From contig NZ_FPAZ01000027.1 in NCBI RefSeq assembly GCF_900116435.1, forward strand, positions 1 to 32,585: 32,585 nucleotides of DNA, read 5' to 3'. Positions 24,724-32,585 of the stretch are shown one piece after another. Every line of letters starts with the position of its first letter. The first letter of the stretch is position 1. The DNA comes from Pseudoalteromonas lipolytica (GTDB lineage: Bacteria; Pseudomonadota; Gammaproteobacteria; Enterobacterales; Alteromonadaceae). The position numbers and the translations under genes were made by a program. The notes under the pieces are model-generated. The model had not been told where the DNA came from. It made no database searches and saw nothing but the letters and a program-made list of their open reading frames with translations.

Positions 24724-25623
24724 ATGGCTTTAACACACCTTCAGCAATTAGAAGCTGAAAGTATCAAGATCATGCGCGAAGTTGCTGCTGAGTTTGAAAA
24801 CCCGGTTATGCTTTACTCAATCGGTAAAGATTCATCGGTGTTATTACACTTAGCACGTAAGGCATTTTACCCAGCAAAAATTCCATTTCCTCTTTTGCAT
24901 GTTGATACCAACTGGAAATTTAAGGAAATGATCGAGTTTCGCGATCGTTTAGCCAAAGAATATGGCTTTGATTTAATCGTCCATAAAAACCCTGAAGGTT
25001 TAGCGATTGATATTAATCCGTTTGTTCATGGCTCAGCGAAGCATACCGATATCATGAAAACCCAAGGCTTAAAACAAGCGCTTGATAAATATGGTTTTGA
25101 TGCTGCATTCGGCGGTGCTCGCCGCGATGAAGAAAAGTCACGTGCCAAAGAGCGTGTTTATTCTTTCCGCGATAAGCACCACAGATGGGATCCTAAAAAT
25201 CAACGTCCAGAGCTGTGGAATACTTACAATAGCCAAGTTAATCCGGGTGAAAGTATTCGTGTATTCCCTTTATCTAACTGGACTGAGCTTGATATTTGGC
25301 AATACATCTACCAAGAAAACATTGAAATGGTGCCACTATATTTAGCCAAAGAACGCCCTGTTGTTGAGCGCAATGGCACTCTCATTATGGTTGATGATGA
25401 GCGCATGCCGCTTGAAGAAGGCGAAGTACCGCAAATGAAGTCGGTCCGTTTTCGTACCCTTGGCTGTTACCCACTTACTGGTGCTGTGGAATCAACCGCC
25501 AGCTCATTAACTGAAATTATTGAAGAGATGTTGTTATCAACATCATCTGAGCGTGAAGGTCGCGTGATTGATCACGACTCTGCAGGCTCTATGGAAAAGA
25601 AAAAACGTGAGGGTTATTTCTAA
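24724..25623 (+). CDS. cysD: Sulfate adenylyltransferase subunit 2
   Basis: CysD is the catalytic subunit of ATP sulfurylase, making adenosine 5'-phosphosulfate from sulfate and ATP. The 299-residue protein has the PP-loop SIGKDSSVLLHLARKAF at residues 32 onward, HVDTNWKFKEM, GGARRDEEKSRAKER, and the C-terminal FRTLGCYPLTGAVES. An AGGACG ribosome site precedes the ATG. Its stop overlaps the cysN start by one base (TAATG), so the two subunits are translationally coupled. Confidence 0.97.
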   Translation: MALTHLQQLEAESIKIMREVAAEFENPVMLYSIGKDSSVLLHLARKAFYPAKIPFPLLHVDTNWKFKEMIEFRDRLAKEYGFDLIVHKNPEGLAIDINPFVHGSAKHTDIMKTQGLKQALDKYGFDAAFGGARRDEEKSRAKERVYSFRDKHHRWDPKNQRPELWNTYNSQVNPGESIRVFPLSNWTELDIWQYIYQENIEMVPLYLAKERPVVERNGTLIMVDDERMPLEEGEVPQMKSVRFRTLGCYPLTGAVESTASSLTEIIEEMLLSTSSEREGRVIDHDSAGSMEKKKREGYF

Positions 25624-27047
25624 TGTCTAAAACTAACGACACGATTAATGAAGTAAGAGAGCTAGGCATCGACGCCTACCTTGCGCGTCAACAAGACAAA
25701 AGCCTTTTACGTATGCTGACATGTGGCAGTGTTGATGACGGTAAATCAACGTTAATCGGCCGCCTTCTGCATGACAGCCACCAAATTTATGAAGATCAAC
25801 TTGCAGCCCTTCACAAAGACAACGAAAAAGTTGGTAATGCAGGTGAAGAGCTTGACTTAGCCCTACTCGTTGATGGCTTGCAAGCTGAGCGAGAACAAGG
25901 CATCACGATTGATGTTGCGTATCGTTATTTCTCAACAGCAAAACGTAAATTCATTATTGCGGATACGCCTGGACATGAGCAATACACCCGCAACATGGTA
26001 ACAGGTGCATCAACCAGCGATGTGGCAATTATCCTAGTCGATGCACGTTATGGCGTGCAGGTACAAACTAAGCGTCATAGCTTTATTTGTGACTCTTTAG
26101 GGATTAAACAATTTGTTGTTGCTATCAATAAGATGGACATCGTCGATTTTGACGAAACCGTGTATGAGAAAATCAAAGCCGATTACCTTAAGTTTGCAGA
26201 GCAGTTAAACGTCACAAACATTAAGTTCGTACCTATGTCAGCATTGAAAGGCGACAACGTTGTAGTACGCTCTGAACATACACCTTATTACACCGACAAA
26301 CCGCTTCTAGAATTACTCGAAGATTCCCCTGCGGCTGAAATTGATACTGGCTTTGAAGCACGCTTACCTGTGCAATATGTTGTGCGCCCTAACTTAGATT
26401 TCCGCGGTTTCCAAGGAACACTCACTTCAGGTACGTTCAGTGTGGGTGATGCCGTAAAAGTATTACCATCAGGAAAAAGCTCAAGTATCAAAGAGATTGT
26501 CACCTTCGATGGGAACCTTGATACAGCCGAAGCAGGCCAAGCAGTTACACTAACGCTTAACGACGAAATTGATATCAGTCGTGGTGATGTAATTGTACCA
26601 GCCGCATCTAAAGCCGCTGTAACAAACCGTATTCAAGCCAAACTTGTGTGGATGCATGAATCTCCCTTGGTGCTAGGTAAAAACTATAACTTTAAGTTAG
26701 GCAGCAAAAATACCTCAGCGGTGGTGAAAAAAATTGATCACACGATTGATGTAAATACCTTAGAGCATGGCCAAGCAGACTCTCTGCAGCTAAACGAAAT
26801 TGCTATTGTAACCCTCGAGCTTACAGAAACAATTTTGGCAGATGAGTATCACGACAACCATGAAACAGGGGCATTTATCTTAATCGATCGCCTATCAAAC
26901 TTAACGGTTGCAGCAGGTATGATCGAGCAGTTATTAAGCACTGAAGAGCAACAAAGTGGCTTTAGCGACTTTGAAGTTGAGTTTAATGCACTTGTTCGCA
27001 AGCACTTCCCTCATTGGCAAGCGCTTGATATAACTAAGCTTAAATAA
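25623..27047 (+). CDS. cysN: Sulfate adenylyltransferase subunit 1 (GTPase)
   Basis: CysN is the EF-Tu-like GTPase that drives the unfavourable ATP sulfurylase reaction of CysD. The 474-residue product has G1 GSVDDGKSTLIG near residue 35, EQGITIDVAYRYF, G3 DTPGHEQY and G4 NKMD, then two beta-barrel domains. It is a stand-alone CysN: it ends after the GTPase/barrel part, and the APS kinase is encoded separately as cysC rather than fused. Confidence 0.97.
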   Translation: MSKTNDTINEVRELGIDAYLARQQDKSLLRMLTCGSVDDGKSTLIGRLLHDSHQIYEDQLAALHKDNEKVGNAGEELDLALLVDGLQAEREQGITIDVAYRYFSTAKRKFIIADTPGHEQYTRNMVTGASTSDVAIILVDARYGVQVQTKRHSFICDSLGIKQFVVAINKMDIVDFDETVYEKIKADYLKFAEQLNVTNIKFVPMSALKGDNVVVRSEHTPYYTDKPLLELLEDSPAAEIDTGFEARLPVQYVVRPNLDFRGFQGTLTSGTFSVGDAVKVLPSGKSSSIKEIVTFDGNLDTAEAGQAVTLTLNDEIDISRGDVIVPAASKAAVTNRIQAKLVWMHESPLVLGKNYNFKLGSKNTSAVVKKIDHTIDVNTLEHGQADSLQLNEIAIVTLELTETILADEYHDNHETGAFILIDRLSNLTVAAGMIEQLLSTEEQQSGFSDFEVEFNALVRKHFPHWQALDITKLK

Positions 27048-27079
27048 TCACAATTCGCCTGTTATAGGAAGTAAAAAGC

Positions 27080-28807
27080 ATGTATCAACAGCTGGTATTA
27101 ACAGGCATTATGCTGGTATTAGTCGGGTGCCTATTTGGCACACGATTAAAACCAGCATGGTTATTTGTGAGCGCCATTGGAATTAGCTATCTTTCTGGGC
27201 TTATTAGCCTTGAGGATATGCTTGTTAATTATGCCAATCCCTCGTTAATCACCCTGATACTTTTAGTATTGGTATCAATTGCGGTAGAAAAAACCACATT
27301 GGTACAGAAACTTGCCCAATCCTTATCAAAAGGTAGCCTGACAAGCTCTGTCACTAAGCTTGGCTTATCGACCGCCTTTTTGTCATCGTTTACTAATAAC
27401 ACAGCCGTTGTGGCATCTCTTATTAGTGCCATAAAAGAGAGCCCGACACATTCGCCATCAAAACTATTACTGCCTTTGTCGTACACCGCAATACTCGGCG
27501 GCACAATTACTTTAATTGGCACCTCAACTAATTTAATCGTCAATGGTTTTGCTGTTGAAGCGGGCATGGCTCCCTTAGGTTTTTTTGATTTTACACTGGT
27601 TGGTTTAGGCGCATTAAGTGTGGGCCTGATCACCATTATTGTAATGCTTAAATACCTACCCGATAACGGTAAAAATAACCAAGAAGTCGTGCCATTTTAC
27701 TTAGAAGGCAAAGTAGAAGCTGATTCAAAGCTGATTGGTAAAAGTGTTGAAGAAAATGGTCTGCGTGAATTAAAAGATCTCTTCCTTGCTGAAATCATTC
27801 GTGGTGACAAACGTATTTGTGCCGTCACCCCAAAACAAGTAATCAAAGAAGGTGACGTATTATTATTTGTCGGCGATATAAAGTCTGTTCCTTTACTGAC
27901 TCAATTTGATGGCTTAAAAGTGGTTCATGACAAGCACGAGAAAGATGTTGAACACCTTGTTGAAGTGGTCGTGAGTCACTCCTCTAAATACATTGGCAAA
28001 ACGATTAAAGAAATTCGCTTTCGCGAACAGTTTCATGCGGCAGTAATTGCAATTCGTCGAGGTCATGACCGTTTACAAGGAGGCCTAGGTAAGGTGCAAT
28101 TACAAGCTGGTGATTCCTTGATTCTCGCGCCGGGTAAAGCATTTTACACACTCCCAAACTTAAAGCGTGAGTTTGTTTATATTTCGGGTCTCGATTTACA
28201 AACACATTTAAAAGCAAAGCAATCAAACATTGTGCTGGCTAGTTTTGCCGGGGTTTTAACGTTAAGCATTATCGGTTTAGTCCCCTTAGTAAAAGGCTTA
28301 TTGGTGTTACTCATTGGCCTAATGCTCAGCGGCACAATTAAGCTCAGTGAAGTTAAACGTCGCTTCCCTATCGAATTACTGGCGGTTGTAGGCAGTGCGA
28401 TTGGACTCGCCAAACTCATGATTGGCACCGGTTTAGCTGGTGAAATATCAAATGGCATGCTTTATGTGTTAGGTGACTTTGGCCCTTACGGGGCATTTAT
28501 TGCTATCTTCTTAATGACGGTCATGTTTACCGAATTGATTACCAACAATGCAGCCGCCGCACTTTCATTTCCTGTTGCGTATGCGCTGGCTATTGGCTTT
28601 GATGTTTCCCCACTGCCCTTTATTATGGCCGTGGCCTTCGGTGCATCGGCCAGCTTTATCTCACCATTTGGTTATCAGACCAACCTTATGGTGTACAGTG
28701 CGGGAAATTACCGCTTAAAAGATTACATTGCCATGGGCCTTCCTTTATCGATTATCTATTCGATTACGGTACTTACATTGATACCACTGGTTTTCCCATT
28801 TCAATAA
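27080..28807 (+). CDS. SLC13/DASS-type anion transporter with two TrkA-C domains, probable sulfate uptake
   Basis: This is a 575-residue inner-membrane protein. About five N-terminal membrane segments include SFTNNTAVVASLISAIK and GGTITLIGTSTNLIVNGF (the SNT-type substrate loop of the SLC13/CitT fold). Two cytoplasmic TrkA-C (RCK_C) domains follow, at about residues 205-285 and 295-370. A second membrane half repeats the loop motif as ELITNNAAAALSFPVAYALA and ISPFGYQTNLMVYSAG. Algal and bacterial relatives of this layout carry sulfate. It lies between cysN and cysC, which supports sulfate import in place of the CysTWA ABC system. Substrate is inferred from context; thiosulfate or another oxyanion cannot be excluded. 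AGGAAG precedes the ATG. Confidence 0.88.
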   Translation: MYQQLVLTGIMLVLVGCLFGTRLKPAWLFVSAIGISYLSGLISLEDMLVNYANPSLITLILLVLVSIAVEKTTLVQKLAQSLSKGSLTSSVTKLGLSTAFLSSFTNNTAVVASLISAIKESPTHSPSKLLLPLSYTAILGGTITLIGTSTNLIVNGFAVEAGMAPLGFFDFTLVGLGALSVGLITIIVMLKYLPDNGKNNQEVVPFYLEGKVEADSKLIGKSVEENGLRELKDLFLAEIIRGDKRICAVTPKQVIKEGDVLLFVGDIKSVPLLTQFDGLKVVHDKHEKDVEHLVEVVVSHSSKYIGKTIKEIRFREQFHAAVIAIRRGHDRLQGGLGKVQLQAGDSLILAPGKAFYTLPNLKREFVYISGLDLQTHLKAKQSNIVLASFAGVLTLSIIGLVPLVKGLLVLLIGLMLSGTIKLSEVKRRFPIELLAVVGSAIGLAKLMIGTGLAGEISNGMLYVLGDFGPYGAFIAIFLMTVMFTELITNNAAAALSFPVAYALAIGFDVSPLPFIMAVAFGASASFISPFGYQTNLMVYSAGNYRLKDYIAMGLPLSIIYSITVLTLIPLVFPFQ

Positions 28808-28828
28808 CAAACAACGAGAACAGATACA

Positions 28829-29425
28829 ATGAATGAGAATATCGTTTGGCATAACTACGCAATCACTAAAGCACAACGTAGTGAGCAAAAAAAGCATAAG
28901 CCGACTATTTTATGGTTCACTGGCTTTTCTGGCTCTGGTAAAAGCACCGTGGCCAATGCGCTAGAAAACGCACTAAACCAACTTGGTGTTCACACCTATC
29001 TACTTGATGGTGATAACGTACGCCATGGGTTATGTAAAGATTTAGGCTTTACTGATGAAGATCGTGTTGAAAATATTCGCCGCGTAGGCGAAACAGCGAA
29101 ACTCATGGTCGATGCCGGTCTTGTGGTACTCACCGCATTTATTTCACCCTTCCAAAGTGAACGCGATATGGTAAGGAACTTGGTAGATGATGGTGAGTTC
29201 ATCGAAGTGTTTTTAGATACTCCACTCGACGTATGTGAAACTCGTGACCCTAAAGGGCTTTATAAAAAGGCACGTGCGGGTGAAATTAAGCATTTCACAG
29301 GTATTGATTCAGACTACCAAGTTCCAACATCACCCGAAATTAAAATCGATACGAGCAAAAACACCCTAGACCAATCGGTGCAAGAACTGGTAGCGTATCT
29401 AAAACAACAGCAAATTATAGGTTAA
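28829..29425 (+). CDS. cysC: Adenylyl-sulfate kinase
   Basis: CysC phosphorylates APS to PAPS, the substrate of PAPS reductase. The 198-residue product has the P-loop GFSGSGKST (residues 32-40), LLDGDNVRHGLCKDLGFTDE, the conserved ENIRRVGE, and the lid region VFLDTPLDVCETRDPKGLYK. The length is typical. It lies 21 bases after the transporter and 3 bases before cysQ, so the pair is tightly linked; the CysC product eventually yields the PAP that CysQ removes. Confidence 0.97.
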   Translation: MNENIVWHNYAITKAQRSEQKKHKPTILWFTGFSGSGKSTVANALENALNQLGVHTYLLDGDNVRHGLCKDLGFTDEDRVENIRRVGETAKLMVDAGLVVLTAFISPFQSERDMVRNLVDDGEFIEVFLDTPLDVCETRDPKGLYKKARAGEIKHFTGIDSDYQVPTSPEIKIDTSKNTLDQSVQELVAYLKQQQIIG

Positions 29426-29428
29426 ATC

Positions 29429-30199
29429 ATGAATCATACGGAACTGCTAGAAGAAATCTTACTGCTGGCGCGCCAAGCAGGAAATGCCATTATGGGTATT
29501 TACGAAAAAGATTTTAACGTCGAATACAAAGCCGATGAAAGCCCAGTAACCGACGCCGATCTAGCAGCTCATAAAGTGATTGTTAATGGCTTAAAACAGT
29601 TAACGCCAGACATTCCGATTCTAAGTGAAGAAAGTGCAGATATTAGCTGGGATGTTCGTCAAACCTGGCAACGTTATTGGCTAGTCGACCCGATTGATGG
29701 CACAAAAGAGTTCATCAAAAAGAATGGTGAGTTTACGGTAAATATTGCGCTTATTGAAAACGGTAAGCCTATTTTAGCCGTCGTCGACGCACCTGCATTG
29801 GGTGTCTCATATATTGCAAGCAACGCCATTGGTGCGTTTAAAGATAAGGGCGATGAACGCATCGAACTTAAAGTTACCCGCAAGCCAAATAAAGGGCTTA
29901 TTCGTGTTGTTGGCAGTCGCTCACACCCTTCCCCTGACCTAGCTGAATTTGTAAAACAATTCGATGACGTAGAAATGGTCTCAAAAGGCAGCTCACTAAA
30001 ACTATGTTTAGTAGCCGAAGGCAGCGCCGATATTTACCCTCGCTTAGGCCCAACCTGCGAGTGGGATACAGGCGCAGGCCATGCGATTGCCGAAATAGCA
30101 GGAGCAACGGTTAGCAAACTCGATGGCAGTCCACTGCTGTATAACAGTAAAGAAGAATATCTGAATCCGTATTTTATAGTATCGGCGTTACAGGACTAG
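29429..30199 (+). CDS. cysQ: 3'(2'),5'-bisphosphate nucleotidase (PAP phosphatase)
   Basis: CysQ hydrolyses PAP, the toxic by-product of PAPS reduction, to AMP and phosphate. The 256-residue protein belongs to the inositol monophosphatase superfamily: metal ligands in LSEES (near residue 67), VDPIDGTKEF (residues 86-95), and the second motif CEWDTGAGHAIAEIAG near residue 210. It closes the sulfate activation operon. No U-tailed terminator follows; a REP-like palindrome lies 40 bases downstream. Confidence 0.96.
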   Translation: MNHTELLEEILLLARQAGNAIMGIYEKDFNVEYKADESPVTDADLAAHKVIVNGLKQLTPDIPILSEESADISWDVRQTWQRYWLVDPIDGTKEFIKKNGEFTVNIALIENGKPILAVVDAPALGVSYIASNAIGAFKDKGDERIELKVTRKPNKGLIRVVGSRSHPSPDLAEFVKQFDDVEMVSKGSSLKLCLVAEGSADIYPRLGPTCEWDTGAGHAIAEIAGATVSKLDGSPLLYNSKEEYLNPYFIVSALQD

Positions 30200-30238
30200 T
30201 CTTTAGCAGTCGATGTTATAGAGTGAAATACTACATAA

Positions 30239-30265
30239 GCTGGGTAACGCGAAGCGAAACCCAGC
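30239..30265. repeat. REP-like nested palindrome
   Basis: GCTGGGT and ACCCAGC bracket a smaller CGC-GAA-GCG hairpin: a perfect outer stem, symmetric AA spacers and a perfect inner stem. Short GGGT(T)-CGC-type palindromes of this kind are dispersed in many Alteromonadales and Vibrio genomes. It lies between cysQ and the next gene, with no U-run. Confidence 0.6.
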
Positions 30266-30367
30266 GACTTAAAGTAAAAACTTACCCTCTCTAAATTAAC
30301 GTTAAACTAGCCTTTATGCCTGTGTTCCGATAATATTTTGCCCTCTTAATCTATTAAAGGAATGACG

Positions 30368-30559
30368 ATGACGACTGTTGAAAAAGCCATTGAGGCAGCT
30401 TACCAAGCGCAAATCACTTCTCTTTACAAAGCACTATCACAAGGTGTGCTTGCTGCTAATGGCGATGAAAGTGAAATCACAGCAGCTGAAGCTCGCTTTA
30501 AAAAAGGCTTAGCATTTGCTGCTGATATAAAAGCCCGCGCACTTGCAGCAGCAGAGTAA
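30368..30559 (+). CDS. Small unrecognised alanine-rich helical protein (63 residues)
   Basis: I do not recognise this protein. It starts MTTVEKAIEAAYQAQITSLY and is almost entirely predicted helix, alanine-rich (tail KARALAAAE), with no signal peptide, membrane segment or cysteine. The second ATG (30368) is preferred over the one at 30362, because AAAGGA ends directly before the first ATG but 6 bases before the second. A 7-pair hairpin follows the stop. Clear ribosome site, own flanking signals and coding-like composition argue it is real. Confidence 0.7.
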   Translation: MTTVEKAIEAAYQAQITSLYKALSQGVLAANGDESEITAAEARFKKGLAFAADIKARALAAAE

Positions 30560-30568
30560 ACACCACAA

Positions 30569-30592
30569 CTGGGCTTAACTAAACTAGCCCAG
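30569..30592 (+). terminator. Hairpin after the small protein gene
   Basis: CTGGGCT/AGCCCAG forms a 7-pair stem with a 10-base loop, 9 bases after the stop codon. The tail (CATTTCCTTTTG) is only moderately T-rich, so termination may be partial. Confidence 0.55.
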
Positions 30593-30712
30593 CATTTCCT
30601 TTTGTAAGTCTCTCCTTACAGCATAGTTATCTAAATACAACGCTAAAACATGCATTCTTAGTTGCTTTTCTATATGCTGCGCGACAATTATTATTCTAAT
30701 AGTGGAGTGCTA

Positions 30713-31975
30713 ATGAACACACAACAAGATGCTGCGCAGTTTAGTGCATCGACAACAAGTAGTAACTCGAAATGGAATCTTCACGACACCCAGTGGGTAT
30801 TAAGTTTATTTGGCACAGCAGTGGGTGCCGGCATTTTATTCTTACCCATTAATATCGGTATAGGCGGGTTCTGGCCATTAGTGATTATGGCGTGCTTAGC
30901 CTTTCCTATGACTTACTTAGCTCATCGTGGCTTAGCTCGTTTTGTATTATCATCAAAACAACCAGATGCTGACTTTACCGATGTGGTAGAAGAGCACTTT
31001 GGCATGAATGCTGGGCGGCTAATTTCTCTTTTATATTTTCTTTCTATCTTTCCTATTTTACTTATTTATGGCGTTGGCCTAACCAATACCGTAGACAGCT
31101 TTATCGTTAATCAATTAGGTATGGAATCACCACCACGCGTGCTTCTATCAGGCATTTTAGTGGGTGGTATGATTAGCTTAATGCTAGGTGGAGAAGCACT
31201 CATGTTGCGTGCTTTTGCTATTTTGGTCTATCCACTCGTCGGTATTCTGTTTTTCTTATCGTTGTATTTGATCCCAAGCTGGCAGATGCCTGACGTATCA
31301 ATTCCTGAATTTTCAGGCTTTATGAAAACGCTCTGGTTATCAATTCCTATTATTGTGTTCTCATTCAGCCACGCCGCTGCAATCTCAAGTTTTGTCCATG
31401 TACAGCGAGCTCATTACGGCAATAATGCTAAAATGAAGTCAGAAGCAATTCTGAAGCGCACCAGCTTATTGTTAATCGTATTTGTATTGCTGTTTGTATT
31501 TTCGTGTGTGTTGTCTTTATCATCAGAACAAATGCTGCAAGCTAAGGCCGAAAACGTTTCTATCTTGTCGTTTCTTGCCAATATTACTGATAACTCATTC
31601 ATTGCCACACTAGGCCCGTTGGTAGCGTTTATCGCCATTACGTCATCTTTCTTAGGCCACTTTTTAGGAGCCCGCGAAAGTTTCAATGGTCTTGCCAGTA
31701 AGCAAGCACATATGAACCCTAAACTCGTTGATAAGATTGGCACTGTTATCATGTTCTTCGCTATTTGGTATTGCTCGGTGATCAACCCAAGTATTTTAGA
31801 CATGATGGACCAGCTATCAGGCCCAATTATCGCCATGATCTTATTCATTATGCCCATGATTGCCGTGTATAAAGTCCCTAGCCTGCAAAAATACAGGCAC
31901 CGCTTAAGTACTTTATTTGTGCTAGCTATTGGCTCTCTTGCTGTTCTTGCGCTTATTTACAGCATGATTAAATAA
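30713..31975 (+). CDS. sdaC: Serine transporter, SdaC-like (HAAAP family)
   Basis: This is a 420-residue inner-membrane permease with about 11 hydrophobic segments, closely resembling E. coli SdaC, a proton-coupled serine importer. Matching stretches include GTAVGAGILFLPINIGIGGF, FPMTYLAHRGLARFVLSSKQ, VVEEHFGMNAGRLISLLYF, SFLGHFLGARESFNGL and SGPIIAMILFIMPM. I chose the ATG at 30713 (MNTQQDAAQF), with GGAG 5 bases upstream; an upstream TTG at 30662 would add 17 residues absent from the family. No serine deaminase gene is beside it. Threonine or another amino acid as substrate is possible. Confidence 0.9.
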   Translation: MNTQQDAAQFSASTTSSNSKWNLHDTQWVLSLFGTAVGAGILFLPINIGIGGFWPLVIMACLAFPMTYLAHRGLARFVLSSKQPDADFTDVVEEHFGMNAGRLISLLYFLSIFPILLIYGVGLTNTVDSFIVNQLGMESPPRVLLSGILVGGMISLMLGGEALMLRAFAILVYPLVGILFFLSLYLIPSWQMPDVSIPEFSGFMKTLWLSIPIIVFSFSHAAAISSFVHVQRAHYGNNAKMKSEAILKRTSLLLIVFVLLFVFSCVLSLSSEQMLQAKAENVSILSFLANITDNSFIATLGPLVAFIAITSSFLGHFLGARESFNGLASKQAHMNPKLVDKIGTVIMFFAIWYCSVINPSILDMMDQLSGPIIAMILFIMPMIAVYKVPSLQKYRHRLSTLFVLAIGSLAVLALIYSMIK

Positions 31976-32000
31976 CAGTAAGTACTGAATATATGATATA

Positions 32001-32034
32001 AAAGCCCAGCGGGGAAACCTGCTGGGCTTTTTCG
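32001..32034 (+). terminator. Intrinsic terminator after the SdaC-like gene
   Basis: AAAGCCCAGC (32001-32010) and GCTGGGCTTT (32021-32030) pair perfectly, with GG/CC pairs possible inside the loop. A TTTTT run overlaps the stem end, 26 bases after the stop codon. A classic factor-independent terminator. Confidence 0.9.
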
Positions 32035-32099
32035 TATTTATTCGTCAAGCACCGCGTTGTTGTGTTGCTCATTAATGAGAGACGGATTAGCGTAAGGTG

Positions 32100-32585
32100 A
32101 AGTAGCCCATTTTAGAGCCTCCAATCTTGTCATCATGATTAAACAACGTTAGGACTGTGATTGAACATCATGATTACAAAGCGTAGGAACGGCTTTAGCC
32201 ATGAATGTTTCTGGTTATGTGTGAAGAGCATATCAGACACTTTCGGCACTAAAGTACCTTATATGGACTCCTCCTATTGCACAATACCCTTCGTTAATTT
32301 TGTTAGACTGCGTACTTATATGCGGGCTCATAATGAGGAGCTACCTCGGCCCTATGATGTTTTCGCGCCCTTGTGCCTCTTCTCCTACTCGGTGTTTTAA
32401 CACACTAATCACTTTACAGGCTATCAAGGGTGGGTCTAACCGCTTAACGCAGGTTCTTGGTCAATACAGTTATTTCTGTTATCGAAGACTAAATGTTAAT
32501 TTGCTAGTAGGCTTGGTTCATAACGCGTGCCCTTTTTCAGCATGGCATACGCCGTCCGAACTGTTTTATTTGCTAACGCAATGGC
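32100..32585 (-). mobile_element. 3' part of an IS110-family (IS1111-like) insertion sequence; left boundary not determined
   Basis: The element enters from the right edge. It consists of the transposase C-terminus (32496-32585) and, beyond its stop, non-coding DNA with stems at 32324-32352 (GGGC/GCCC around GAGG/CCTC) and 32392-32403 (GTGTT/AACAC). IS110-family elements lack long terminal inverted repeats, so the end near 32100-32180 is a guess. Bases 32041-32100 show no recognisable feature. A long non-coding segment 3' of the transposase is a trait of the IS1111 subgroup, where the guide RNA is encoded. Confidence 0.5.
32496..32585 (-). CDS. IS110-family transposase, C-terminal fragment (cut by window edge)
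   Basis: The reverse strand reads 29 codons in from the edge and ends at TAA (32496-32498). The peptide contains ALANKTVRTAYAMLKKGTRY, matching the highly conserved end of IS110-family DEDD transposases (typically ALANKxARIxWAxLxxG), then a short tail ending LLAN. Only the last 29 residues are in the window, so intactness of the catalytic DEDD domain cannot be judged. Confidence 0.8.
   Translation of the reverse strand, partial: AIALANKTVRTAYAMLKKGTRYEPSLLAN

Noticed and set aside
32161..32400. 79-codon plus-strand frame beside the IS transposase fragment
   Set aside because: Cysteine- and tyrosine-rich peptide with no family match and no clear ribosome site; the DNA fits non-coding IS sequence with hairpins better.
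1..32585. CRISPR array, prophage, integron or defence island
   Set aside because: No regularly spaced repeats and no cas, phage, integrase or restriction genes were seen; apart from the IS fragment at the right edge the content is housekeeping and metabolic.

Overview
The window looks like a gammaproteobacterial chromosome of the Alteromonadales, most like Pseudoalteromonas. This is judged from protein similarity to E. coli and Vibrio-type sequences, modest G+C, the tRNA-Trp-secE-nusG order, and a Reg_prop hybrid sensor kinase typical of marine polymer degraders. No database search was possible, so the genus is an inference.

Bases 1-16300 (all minus strand) are a classic translation/transcription block. 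In transcription order it reads tRNA-Trp, secE, nusG | rplK, rplA | rplJ, rplL, rpoB, rpoC | rpsL, rpsG, fusA, tuf (tuf cut by the left edge). Promoters with near-consensus -35/-10 boxes and 17-base spacers are visible before rplK, rplJ and rpsL. RNA structures fit known autoregulation by S7 (rpsL-rpsG gap), L1 (rplK leader) and L10 (long rplJ leader). An attenuator-like hairpin with a U-run sits between rplL and rpoB. At two transcription-unit borders (nusG/rplK and rpoC/rpsL) the new promoter is threaded through a U-tailed hairpin. The hairpin should therefore stop read-through RNA but spare RNA started at the promoter.

Bases 16300-21750 (plus strand) hold a 1315-residue hybrid two-component protein (periplasmic propeller, Y_Y_Y, kinase, receiver, AraC-type DNA-binding domain). 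A CsgG-like lipoprotein with a C-terminal peptidoglycan-binding-like region follows. Convergent to these (minus strand) are deoC and an unrecognised 166-residue protein whose start overlaps the deoC stop; long inverted repeats lie at the convergence point.

Bases 23140-30200 (plus strand) form a sulfate assimilation operon: cysG (siroheme), cysD-cysN (ATP sulfurylase), an SLC13-type transporter with two TrkA-C domains (probable sulfate/anion uptake), cysC (APS kinase) and cysQ (PAP phosphatase). A dyad upstream of cysG is placed as expected for a LysR-type activator such as CysB. After the operon come a REP-like palindrome, a 63-residue unknown protein, and an SdaC-like serine transporter with a clear terminator.

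The right end (about 32100-32585) is the 3' part of an IS110-family element. The transposase C-terminus reads in from the edge on the minus strand. It is followed by roughly 350-400 bases of structured non-coding DNA, which could hold the bridge/seek RNA of an IS1111-type element.
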